Of a stretch of DNA of 64,000 nt, positions 36,464 to 44,218 are shown one piece after another. The notes under the pieces are model-generated. The model had not been told where the DNA came from. It saw only the letters and a list, made by a program, of their open reading frames with translations, and searched no databases. This DNA comes from Enterococcus_D entomosocium (lineage in GTDB: Bacteria; Bacillota; Bacilli; Lactobacillales; Enterococcaceae). Location of the stretch: NCBI RefSeq assembly GCF_030441895.1, contig NZ_JARJAS010000016.1; one strand, written 5' to 3'. How positions within the stretch are numbered: the stretch's first letter is position 1; each line of letters starts with the position of its first letter. A program made the translations under genes and the position numbers.

Positions 36464-37299
36464 GGGACACGATAAATGGCGTCAGTTATTTTTATCAGTG
36501 GTTGCAACCGTACCGACCAGCCTTACCAACCCTTGTGGCATTGCATGGCTTCACGGGTTCTTCGGAAAGTTTTCGACCGGTTTTTGTAGAGGAAGGTTCT
36601 TATAATGTATTGGCAGTCGACTTGATTGGACATGGACGGTCATCGATTTATGTCCATCCCATGCGTTATGAAATTCCTTTACTGGTGGATGATCTCGCAC
36701 AGCTTTTAGCGAAGTTAGGGATTGAACGCTATGGTCTTTATGGCTACTCGATGGGGGCACGAATCGCACTTGTCTGGGCAGTCAAGGAACCAGCTGCAGT
36801 GACCCATCTTTTGCTTGAGAGTGGTTCCCCCGGGTTGGCTGATCCAGCAGAACGACTCGCTCGTCAGCGGCACGATCGCCGCTTAGGATTGCGCTTACTA
36901 AGGGAGCCTTTGGTCGATTTTGTCGATTACTGGCAAGAACTGCCGTTGTTTGCTAGTCAAAAGGAGCTGCCCTTAGTGCAGCAGGCTGCTGTACGCCAAG
37001 GACGCTTGCAGCAAAATAAATTTGGCTTGGCAGTAAGCTTGGTTTACGGTGGTACTGGCAAACAGCCAAGCTGTTGGTCGGCACTTCCGCAGCTAGCTTG
37101 TGAAATTCTTTATTTAGCGGGGGAAAAAGATTTAAAGTTTCGGAAAATCGCCCACCAAATGAAGCAGCTGCAACCAGAGATGACCATCAAAGTCGTTGCT
37201 AATGCTGGACATTGTATCCATTTAGAACAGCCGACACAGGTTCGTCATGAAATCGATCAATGGTTTGTAAAAGGATCGAGGCCACAGTCAGCTGATTGA
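36460..37299 (+). CDS. menH: SHCHC synthase, alpha/beta hydrolase
   Basis: 279 residues. The nucleophile elbow is GYSMGA (Ser near residue 98) after ALHGFTGSSESF, and the catalytic His is in NAGHCIHLEQP. It eliminates pyruvate from SEPHCHC. ATG overlaps the menD stop as ATGA, so translation is coupled. It is a little longer than E. coli MenH but has the same architecture. Confidence 0.9.
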   Translation: MRDTINGVSYFYQWLQPYRPALPTLVALHGFTGSSESFRPVFVEEGSYNVLAVDLIGHGRSSIYVHPMRYEIPLLVDDLAQLLAKLGIERYGLYGYSMGARIALVWAVKEPAAVTHLLLESGSPGLADPAERLARQRHDRRLGLRLLREPLVDFVDYWQELPLFASQKELPLVQQAAVRQGRLQQNKFGLAVSLVYGGTGKQPSCWSALPQLACEILYLAGEKDLKFRKIAHQMKQLQPEMTIKVVANAGHCIHLEQPTQVRHEIDQWFVKGSRPQSAD

Positions 37300-37314
37300 C
37301 AAGGAGAGAACGCA

Positions 37315-38442
37315 ATGAAGATTGAGAAAATTGAACGCATCGCCTGTCGCTTGCCCCTCAAACAACCCTTTGTGACAAGTTACGGACAATTAACAGAAAA
37401 AGCCTTTGATCTTTATTTGGTGACTGCAGAGGATGGAACGGTGGGCATCGGTGAATTGGTCGCTTTTGAGCAGCCAGATTACATTGAAGAAACCCTCTTT
37501 TCTGCTCGACAAGTGATTGAAACAGCACTGATCCCATTATTGATTGACCAGGAGATCGAGCATCCGCAAGAAGTTTGGCAATTGTTTCAAACGGTCCAAG
37601 GAAACTACATGGCAAAATCGGCTTTGGAAACAGCAATTTGGGATCTATATGGCAAGCAGACGCATCAAAGTGTGAAAGAGCTGTATACCGCGACCCGACC
37701 GAGTGTCGCTGTTGGCGTTAGTATCGGCATGCAAGACTCTGTCGAAAAACTAATGGCTCTTGTTGCCGCTTATGTCGCCCAAGGGTATCAACGAATCAAG
37801 TTAAAAATCAAGCCGGGGCAAGATGTGGCACCCTTGCGAGCGATTCGACAAGCCTTTCCAGAATTGCTTTTGATGGCAGATGCGAACGGGGCCTATCAAA
37901 ATGAGCCTGAACGCATTTTGGCACTTGATGACTTAGGCTTGGTGATGATCGAGCAACCCCTTAAGGTACGAGATCTGGTGGGGCACAGTCAGCTACAGCG
38001 ACAGATGAAGACGCCTCTATGTTTGGATGAAGATATTCGAACGGCAGAAGACGTCGATACAGTCGCAGCACTGGACAGCTGCCGTGCGATCAACCTGAAA
38101 ATCCCTCGTGTCGGTGGGATCACCGAAGCTTTGCGAATCCTTGATCGATGTCAAACCCATGGACTACTCGTTTGGTTAGGCGGCATGTTTGAGTCTGGTG
38201 TAGGACGAGCCATGAATTTGCAATTTGCGAGTCAAGATATTTTCCATTTTCCCGGGGACCTTTCCGCTTCTGACCGTTACTTTTATGATGATGTCATTAC
38301 ACAGCCTGCAACTTTGCATGAAGGAAAGCTGCTGGTACCTGATGGAAAGGGCTTTGGTATCACATTAGCTGAAACAAAGCTAAGTCAATATGGGCAATCT
38401 AAAGAACGTATCTACTCAAGAAAACGGTCAGCGAAAGAATAA
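37315..38442 (+). CDS. menC: o-Succinylbenzoate synthase
   Basis: 375 residues of the enolase superfamily. Catalytic lysine motif KLKIKPG at about 163; metal ligands are in LMADANGAY, IEQPL and CLDEDI; the second lysine is in NLKIPRVGG. It dehydrates SHCHC to o-succinylbenzoate. AAGGAGAG precedes the ATG. It is the last gene before a strong terminator. Related enzymes with N-acylamino-acid racemase side activity exist; the operon makes MenC certain. Confidence 0.95.
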   Translation: MKIEKIERIACRLPLKQPFVTSYGQLTEKAFDLYLVTAEDGTVGIGELVAFEQPDYIEETLFSARQVIETALIPLLIDQEIEHPQEVWQLFQTVQGNYMAKSALETAIWDLYGKQTHQSVKELYTATRPSVAVGVSIGMQDSVEKLMALVAAYVAQGYQRIKLKIKPGQDVAPLRAIRQAFPELLLMADANGAYQNEPERILALDDLGLVMIEQPLKVRDLVGHSQLQRQMKTPLCLDEDIRTAEDVDTVAALDSCRAINLKIPRVGGITEALRILDRCQTHGLLVWLGGMFESGVGRAMNLQFASQDIFHFPGDLSASDRYFYDDVITQPATLHEGKLLVPDGKGFGITLAETKLSQYGQSKERIYSRKRSAKE

Positions 38443-38470
38443 CCGCAGCGAAAGAAAACACAGCGAAAGC

Positions 38471-38512
38471 AAAAGAAACGGCCAGCAGGGAAATCTGCTG
38501 GCCGTTTCTTTT
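38471..38512. terminator. Bidirectional terminator after menC
   Basis: Perfect 18-bp stem AAAAGAAACGGCCAGCAG and its complement, between convergent genes. Confidence 0.92.
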
Positions 38513-38515
38513 GTT

Positions 38516-40054
38516 TTAGTCTGCGTTTTTGAATTCTTTTTCAATTTGTAGTCGTTGAACTTTCATGGTTGCTGTTCGTGGGATATCTTCGTAGTCGCGT
38601 AAAATTGGTTGATTGAGGTGAGGGAGATCTTCCACCATTTTCCACCAAGCATCCCAATCCATTTCACGATTTGGCGCTAAAGCAATGATTGGTTGTGGTG
38701 AGTTTTCTTTGTCGCGAACAATCACAACTTCGGCAAGGAAGTCTAAATGATCCAGCAAAAGGTCTTCCAAGGCAAGATTGCTTTCAATATTTTTGATCAA
38801 GTCCACTTGACGGTCTTTTAAGTAAAGATGTCCCTGATCATCCATCATGCCGTAGTCTCCACTGTCCCACCAAGCGCCATAGACATTGTCAGCAAAACGC
38901 TGATCTTCTTTATAATAGGTCAACGCGCGTCCTTTTGAAAGGAAATGGATGTGCCCATCGGTATTGGCTGGCAGCTCGTTGCCCTCTGCATCGGCGATCC
39001 GTGCTCTCGTTAAGTCCTCGAGACCCACACCCATATCACGGGCATCGTTGGTAGCGATGCTTTCTAAGGTATGTGCTTTTAGGATCATTGGCCCGCATTC
39101 ACTTTGACCATAGACTTGCAAAAAGATTGCTTCTTTTGTTGCTGAAGTATTTAAAAAAGTGGCCATTGTTTGGTTGTTGATGGCATCAAAGGTTGAATGG
39201 TAATAGCGAATATTGGCGAAAGCATCTGGTTGTTCTTTTGCCACAAAGCTCCATTGGACAAAATTGTTTGGATGAGTTTCCAAAGCGATTGGTGGATATT
39301 CTTTTAGCATGCCTACGACATGAGCGCCGTTGGCATTGGCTAATGGCATCATCGGAAAGCCCATCGCCATCAAGGATGAGATGCCGATATTGAAGCGGGA
39401 GTGCACCGGTGAAATATGGAACGCCACTAAATCAGAGTCTGCCTTGGTGCGATCAATCTTGGTGAAGATCGTTTTTTGCCATTTTGTCCGCCAGCCCATG
39501 GAGTTTGCCGAATGACAAATCAATTTTGGAATACCCGTTGTTCCAGAAGTGTGGGTCATATAAGAAATTTGATCCACTGGTAACTCAGTTTGGGCCACTG
39601 GTTCCGCGGGTTGTTGCAGCAGATGACGAACAGCAATCTGTTTGTCAGTACTGCTATTTTTCACTTGTGCGACGCGGCCTTCGGTTTCTTCATCAAATAA
39701 GATGAATGGATCTTCTAAGCGATCCACAAACACTTCGATGGTTTCAGCAGGGAAATGGTAAGAGATCATAGCAGGCACTGCGCCAAGGTAAGAAGCAGCC
39801 GTTGCTAATAAATAGGTATCGAATTTTGAAGATTTATAAAGAATGATTTTATCGCCGGCTTGCACGCCTAGTGCAGCAAGTTGGTAAGCACGTTTTAAAA
39901 TCATTTCATGGCTCGAACGGTAAGTACTACGATAGCCAAGTTCAGGAAATGCTGGCAGCACTTCATCGTGGATGATGGTTGTGTCAGGAAATGCCTCGGC
40001 AGCTTCGCGGTAATTGGTGTAAAGATTTAATGGACGATAGTCTAAAATGGTCAA
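38516..40054 (-). CDS. Adenylate-forming (AMP-binding) ligase, substrate unknown
   Basis: 512 residues. It has the P-loop MTHTSGTTGIPKLICH, the VYGQSECGPM motif, WWDSGDYGMMDDQGHLYLKD (A7) and a C-terminal DIPRTATMKVQRLQ in place of the usual A10. It belongs to the acyl-CoA synthetase/NRPS adenylation superfamily but is not a MenE duplicate. No carrier protein lies nearby. The start TTG 40054 has AAAGGAG eight bases upstream; GTG 40063 lies within that site. It may activate a fatty or aromatic acid; nothing here defines it. Confidence 0.8.
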   Translation of the reverse strand: MTILDYRPLNLYTNYREAAEAFPDTTIIHDEVLPAFPELGYRSTYRSSHEMILKRAYQLAALGVQAGDKIILYKSSKFDTYLLATAASYLGAVPAMISYHFPAETIEVFVDRLEDPFILFDEETEGRVAQVKNSSTDKQIAVRHLLQQPAEPVAQTELPVDQISYMTHTSGTTGIPKLICHSANSMGWRTKWQKTIFTKIDRTKADSDLVAFHISPVHSRFNIGISSLMAMGFPMMPLANANGAHVVGMLKEYPPIALETHPNNFVQWSFVAKEQPDAFANIRYYHSTFDAINNQTMATFLNTSATKEAIFLQVYGQSECGPMILKAHTLESIATNDARDMGVGLEDLTRARIADAEGNELPANTDGHIHFLSKGRALTYYKEDQRFADNVYGAWWDSGDYGMMDDQGHLYLKDRQVDLIKNIESNLALEDLLLDHLDFLAEVVIVRDKENSPQPIIALAPNREMDWDAWWKMVEDLPHLNQPILRDYEDIPRTATMKVQRLQIEKEFKNAD

Positions 40055-40102
40055 ATAGAACACTCCTTTAAAAGTTCGTGAAAAATTTCATTTGATTTCT
40101 CC

Positions 40103-40130
40103 ATTTTAGCACAGGAATTTCTCGATACAA
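40103..40130 (-). promoter_or_regulatory. Promoter of the AMP-binding ligase
   Basis: Read on the minus strand: TTGTAT (40130-40125), 16-base spacer, TAAAAT (40108-40103). Confidence 0.55.
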
Positions 40131-40188
40131 TAGATTTTCAGTGTTTTTTATTTATTTCTAAAAAATCCTTCCCTCAAAGACTTTCGAA

Positions 40189-40221
40189 GAATGAATGACT
40201 GTGATGTGTTATCATTCATTC
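40189..40221. repeat. 10-bp perfect inverted repeat
   Basis: GAATGAATGA (40189-40198) and TCATTCATTC (40212-40221) with a 13-base spacer. It lies 28 bases past the acetyltransferase stop and about 60 bases upstream of the -35 of the ligase promoter. There is no T run, so an operator is as likely as a terminator. Confidence 0.6.
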
Positions 40222-40248
40222 CTCGTACTAAGCGGAAAAAGCGCATAA

Positions 40249-40872
40249 TCAACGGGTGTATTTTACTATAAAATCTTCGATTGGGAGCCGGAAATCCAGA
40301 TAGCGTGCTTCTAATTCTGCACGACTCCAATTCCACCAAGCGATTTCTTGTAAAGCAGTGATCGTTTCTGGATCAAAGCGGTATTTGATCACTTTTGCTG
40401 GAACCCCGCCGACGATCGCATAAGGCGGCACATCTTTGGTTACGACTGCGTTTGAGGCGATCACGGCACCATCACCGACGGTCAAACCAGATTGGATCAC
40501 GGCACCGTGGCCGATCCAGACATCATTGCCAATGACGGTCGTTTTTGCTTTGCGTTTTTCTAAGAAGGACTCGTCCTTTGGCGCAAATCCATAGCCTTCG
40601 CCATTATAGGCAAAAAGATGCTGACTAGGGCGTTCATAGGGATGATTGGTGGGGCCGATGCGGACCATCGCTGCGATACTGATAAAACGTCCTAATTGAC
40701 TGTTCTGAATAAAGCAATATTGCCCCGTATAGGTATAATTGCCGATGGAAGAATGATCAATGTGATTGGCTTCGCCAATTTCGACATAGTCTCCTAAAGT
40801 TGTGTCTTGAAGCTGCGAGTCTTTGCCAACGATCGGCTGTTCATCTGGAAAATTTGTGATCGATAGGTGCAT
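40249..40872 (-). CDS. Left-handed beta-helix acyltransferase (CatB-like)
   Basis: 207 residues with hexapeptide repeats: early ones around IGNYTYTGQYCFIQNSQLG, then VIGNDVWIGHGAVIQ, VTKDVPPYAIVGGVPAKVI and a WWNWSRAELEA tail. The pattern matches the xenobiotic/phosphonate-cluster acetyltransferase group with CatB-like folds. ATG 40872 has AGAGGA eight bases upstream; ATG 40881 overlaps that site. Acetyl acceptor unknown; antibiotic resistance should not be assumed. Confidence 0.82.
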   Translation of the reverse strand: MHLSITNFPDEQPIVGKDSQLQDTTLGDYVEIGEANHIDHSSIGNYTYTGQYCFIQNSQLGRFISIAAMVRIGPTNHPYERPSQHLFAYNGEGYGFAPKDESFLEKRKAKTTVIGNDVWIGHGAVIQSGLTVGDGAVIASNAVVTKDVPPYAIVGGVPAKVIKYRFDPETITALQEIAWWNWSRAELEARYLDFRLPIEDFIVKYTR

Positions 40873-40966
40873 AGTAATCATCCTCTCTTGCGTATTGCTA
40901 TCATTTTACCGCACTTTTTTGTACTATTTGACTAATACGCACTAAAGACAAAAGGAGGTCTGCTTT

Positions 40967-42160
40967 ATGGAGACGATTTATCAGTTAGATAAGATGACCG
41001 AAACGATAGGTAAGCGAGCAATCAAAAAAGGATACTCGTTAAAAAATCAAGCGGCCCCAGAGGCGCTGTTTGTACGCAGTTCAACGGTTCCTAACGAATT
41101 GATCACACCAGAATTAGCTGTGATCGCTCGCTCAGGAACAGGCACCAATACGATCGATTTGGCACGGTGTACTCAAAATGGCACAGTAGTCTTCAATAGT
41201 CCAGGTGTCAATGCCAATGCAGTCAAAGAATTGGTGCTCTCCAATTTGTTTCTCAGCGTTCGCCCCTTATTCAAAGCCATCCAGACGGTAGCTGATTTGC
41301 AAGAAGAGCTAACGTCAGGTCAAATTGAAGCAGAAGATGTGTTGAAGGTAGCTGAAGAACGGCGAAAAGAAGTGATCGGCGAAGAATTAGCTGGAAAAAC
41401 CATCGGTATTTTAGGCTTAGGAGAGATCGGTGAACGGGTGGCAAAAGCCTGTCACCAGTTAGGAATGGAAGTCCTCGGCTATGCCCGTACGAAAAAAGCG
41501 GCCCACGATTACGAACAAGTTAGTGACTTGCACGTGCTGTTGGCCGAATCAGATTTTGTGGTGGTTTTGCTTCCTTTGAGTCAAGAGACCCACGGCTTGC
41601 TGAATCGACAAACGATTCAGCAGATGAAAAAAAATGCAGTGTTGATGAATTTTGGGCGCGGGGAGATCGTGGAAGAAGCAGCCGTCTTAGAAGCACTAGC
41701 CAAAAATCAGCTCAAACAATACATCACCGACTTTCCTAGTGCCGGCTTGATCGGACAACCGAAAGTGTTGTGTTATCCGCATATCGGCGGCAGTACTACC
41801 AATGCCTTGGAAAAGGGGGATCACGTAGTTTTTGATCGCATGCATGCCTATTTGCGCGCTGGGACGATTCAAGAATCGGTCAATTTTCCTCATGCAGAGT
41901 TGCCTTTTTTGGCACCGTATCGCTTGGCGCTGTTTTATCACGACAAGCCTGGTGCTTTTGCCCCGCTATTGCGGATCATTTCTGAAGCAGGCGTAGATAT
42001 CGATAATTTGGCGAGTGAGAGAAAAGCCGGAGTCGCCTATACCTTGATTGATCTTGATGAGACAAATGAAATACTGTTGCAAGATCTACAAAAGCAGATA
42101 CAGCAAGAAACAGCGATCATCCGTGCCCGCTTGATCAAAAATTCGCGAACCAGTGAATAG
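40967..42160 (+). CDS. D-3-phosphoglycerate dehydrogenase-like protein with ACT domain
   Basis: 397 residues. The NAD-binding motif is GILGLGEIGERVA at about 147; catalytic Arg231 is in NFGRGE and His272 in YPHIGGST. The usual catalytic Glu, in a DVFxxEP-type segment, is replaced by TDFPSAGL. A C-terminal ACT domain covers about residues 320-390 (HDKPGAFAPLLRIISEAGVD). 3-Phosphoglycerate dehydrogenase would start serine synthesis, but no serC or serB is adjacent. AAAGGAGG precedes the ATG. I leave the symbol blank because the residue change makes the exact reaction uncertain. Confidence 0.78.
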   Translation: METIYQLDKMTETIGKRAIKKGYSLKNQAAPEALFVRSSTVPNELITPELAVIARSGTGTNTIDLARCTQNGTVVFNSPGVNANAVKELVLSNLFLSVRPLFKAIQTVADLQEELTSGQIEAEDVLKVAEERRKEVIGEELAGKTIGILGLGEIGERVAKACHQLGMEVLGYARTKKAAHDYEQVSDLHVLLAESDFVVVLLPLSQETHGLLNRQTIQQMKKNAVLMNFGRGEIVEEAAVLEALAKNQLKQYITDFPSAGLIGQPKVLCYPHIGGSTTNALEKGDHVVFDRMHAYLRAGTIQESVNFPHAELPFLAPYRLALFYHDKPGAFAPLLRIISEAGVDIDNLASERKAGVAYTLIDLDETNEILLQDLQKQIQQETAIIRARLIKNSRTSE

Positions 42161-42189
42161 TTGCCACCAACAATGTTTCTTGTTATGAT
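42161..42189 (+). promoter_or_regulatory. busR promoter
   Basis: TTGCCA (42161-42166), 17-base spacer, TATGAT (42184-42189), starting right after the upstream stop codon. Confidence 0.6.
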
Positions 42190-42214
42190 GAAAAAAAAGT
42201 AAAGGAAGTTCATC

Positions 42215-42868
42215 ATGACGAATAAGTTTCAAGATAAAAAGAAGGTCGCTTTGCCTCGTTATCAGCAGATTGCCGTGGCGATCGCGGAACGAATCGTTGA
42301 AAATCGCTACCAAGTTGGGCAAAAGATCCATGCGCGCTCAACGTTAGCCAGCAATTTCAATGTCTCTCCTGAAACAGCCCGCAAAGCGATCAATGTATTA
42401 GTTGATTTAGAAATCATGGATGTCCGTCATGGCAGCGGCGCCTATATCGCTTCAAAGGAAAAAGCACAGGCCTTTGTTGAACAATACCAAGATGTGCAGT
42501 CGATCCAAGAAATCAGACAAGACATTTTAGACAGTGTGGAGCGGCAGCAGCAAGAGCTGGATAATTTTTCTGACTTGTTGAACACGTTAGTGCAGCAGAC
42601 CAAAAAGGTACACCATATGAGTCCGTTTGTGCCCTTTGAACTTCAGTTGACGGTACAAGCGCAGCATTTGGAAAAAAGTATCAATGAATTGAATATTTGG
42701 CAAGCCACAGGGGCGACGATCATCGCAATCCAAACAACCGAAGAATTGTTGTTGTCACCAGGACCTTATGCGAAATTCAGTGCAGGCAATACGATTTATT
42801 TTGTCGGAAATGAACTGGCGTTGCAGCGCATGACCAATTTCTTCTATCCAACGGACCATTCAGCGTAA
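42215..42868 (+). CDS. busR: BusR-type GntR/RCK_C repressor of betaine uptake
   Basis: 217 residues. An N-terminal GntR winged helix (PRYQQIAVAIAERIVENRYQ ... SPETARKAINVLVDLEIMDV) is followed by a coiled-coil linker and a C-terminal TrkA-C/RCK_C domain (NIWQATGATIIAIQ ... GNTIYFVGNELALQRM). In Lactococcus and Streptococcus, BusR with this exact architecture binds c-di-AMP through the RCK_C domain and represses the betaine transporter. It lies just upstream of opuAA-opuABC and of a matching operator. AAAGGAAG precedes ATG 42215. Confidence 0.92.
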   Translation: MTNKFQDKKKVALPRYQQIAVAIAERIVENRYQVGQKIHARSTLASNFNVSPETARKAINVLVDLEIMDVRHGSGAYIASKEKAQAFVEQYQDVQSIQEIRQDILDSVERQQQELDNFSDLLNTLVQQTKKVHHMSPFVPFELQLTVQAQHLEKSINELNIWQATGATIIAIQTTEELLLSPGPYAKFSAGNTIYFVGNELALQRMTNFFYPTDHSA

Positions 42869-42880
42869 TTCTTTTTCCTG

Positions 42881-42928
42881 ATTCCCATGCTTTTTTTGCA
42901 AAAGAAAAAGCATTGGGAAATTTTTTTT
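42881..42928 (+). terminator. Terminator between busR and opuAA
   Basis: TTCCCATGCTTTTT paired with AAAAAGCATTGGGAA (one bulge), then eight T. The T run abuts the -35 of the opuA promoter. Confidence 0.8.
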
Positions 42929-42969
42929 GACAAAGTGACCACATCTTGTTAAGATAGTATGGTCACTTT
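42927..42969 (+). promoter_or_regulatory. opuA promoter overlapped by BusR operator
   Basis: TTGACA (42927-42932), 17-base spacer, TAAGAT (42950-42955). Inverted arms AAAGTGACCA (42932-42941) and TGGTCACTTT (42960-42969) give GTGAC-N22-GTCAC, which covers the whole promoter from the -35 end past the -10. Such widely spaced half-sites fit a BusR tetramer. Confidence 0.85.
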
Positions 42970-43003
42970 CGTGAAATTTTTCAGAAAAAGGAGTATTAAT
43001 CAT

Positions 43004-44218
43004 TTGAGTAAAGTTAAAGTGGAACACTTAACCAAAATCTTCGGTAAGAAAAAGCAGCAAGCTCTTGCCATGGTCAAAGAACAACGCAGCAAAAACGAGA
43101 TTTTAGAAAAAACAGGTGCCACCGTCGGGGTCTATGATGTGAACTTTGAAGTCAACGAAGGCGAGATTTTCGTCATCATGGGCCTTTCTGGAAGCGGGAA
43201 GTCAACATTGATTCGACTATTGAATCGATTGATCGAGCCGTCTGGCGGAGATATTTACATAGATGGCGTAGATGTTGCCAAAATGAGTAAAGAAGAACTG
43301 CGAGAAGTTCGTCGTCACAAAATCAACATGGTTTTCCAAAGCTTTGGCCTTTTCCCTCATCGGACGATTTTAGAGAACACCGAATATGGACTAGAAGTCC
43401 GTGGGGTCTCGAAAGAAGAACGAACAGCGAAAGCGGAAAAAGCGTTAGAAAACTCAGGATTGCTTTCTTTTAAAGACCAATATCCTGACCAGCTGTCTGG
43501 AGGGATGCAACAGCGTGTGGGACTTGCCCGTGCGTTAGCCAATGATCCAGAGATCCTCTTGATGGACGAAGCCTTTTCAGCACTCGATCCGCTGATTCGC
43601 CGTGAAATGCAAGATGAACTTTTAGAACTACAAGCCAATGTTCAAAAAACGATCATCTTTATCACCCATGATTTGAACGAGGCCTTGCGGATCGGTGACC
43701 GGATCGCTTTAATGAAAGATGGTCAGATCATGCAGATCGGTACAGGAGAAGATATTTTGACGAATCCTGCCAACCAATACGTGCGTGATTTCGTGGAAGA
43801 TGTCGATCGTTCCAAAGTCTTGACTGCGCAAAACATCATGGTTCCAGCATTGACGACGAACATCGAGATCGATGGACCAAGCGTAGCATTGAACCGGATG
43901 CGGAAAGAAGAAGTCAGCATGCTGTTAGCCGTCGACAAACGTCGTCACCTAAAAGGAAGCTTGACAGCCGAGTCTGCTCGTGAGGCACGGAAAAACAATC
44001 TGACCTTGAAGGAAGTTATTGATAAAAATGTTAAAAAGATCGATAAAGATATGCTGGTAACGGATATCTTCAATTTGATCTATGATTCGCCTACACCTTT
44101 AGCCGTGGTAGAAAACGATCGTTTGATCGGAGTCGTGATCCGCGGAAGCGTGATTGAAGCGTTGGCTGAGACCGATTCAGCCGTTCAAGCAGAGGAAGGG
44201 GTAGTGACAAATGGATAA
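43004..44218 (+). CDS. opuAA: Glycine betaine ABC transporter ATPase
   Basis: 404 residues. The ABC domain has Walker A GLSGSGKST, signature LSGGMQQR and Walker B ILLMDEAFSALD; tandem CBS domains fill the C-terminal 130 residues and in OpuA sense ionic strength and c-di-AMP. The start is TTG 43004, with AAAAGGAG ten bases upstream; the frame upstream runs into the operator. It overlaps the opuABC start by eight bases. It drives osmoprotectant uptake. Confidence 0.95.
   Translation: MSKVKVEHLTKIFGKKKQQALAMVKEQRSKNEILEKTGATVGVYDVNFEVNEGEIFVIMGLSGSGKSTLIRLLNRLIEPSGGDIYIDGVDVAKMSKEELREVRRHKINMVFQSFGLFPHRTILENTEYGLEVRGVSKEERTAKAEKALENSGLLSFKDQYPDQLSGGMQQRVGLARALANDPEILLMDEAFSALDPLIRREMQDELLELQANVQKTIIFITHDLNEALRIGDRIALMKDGQIMQIGTGEDILTNPANQYVRDFVEDVDRSKVLTAQNIMVPALTTNIEIDGPSVALNRMRKEEVSMLLAVDKRRHLKGSLTAESAREARKNNLTLKEVIDKNVKKIDKDMLVTDIFNLIYDSPTPLAVVENDRLIGVVIRGSVIEALAETDSAVQAEEGVVTNG

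Noticed and set aside
40249..40872. The CatB-like acyltransferase as a chloramphenicol or streptogramin resistance gene
   Set aside because: Many relatives act on other acceptors, and no mobile or resistance context is present.
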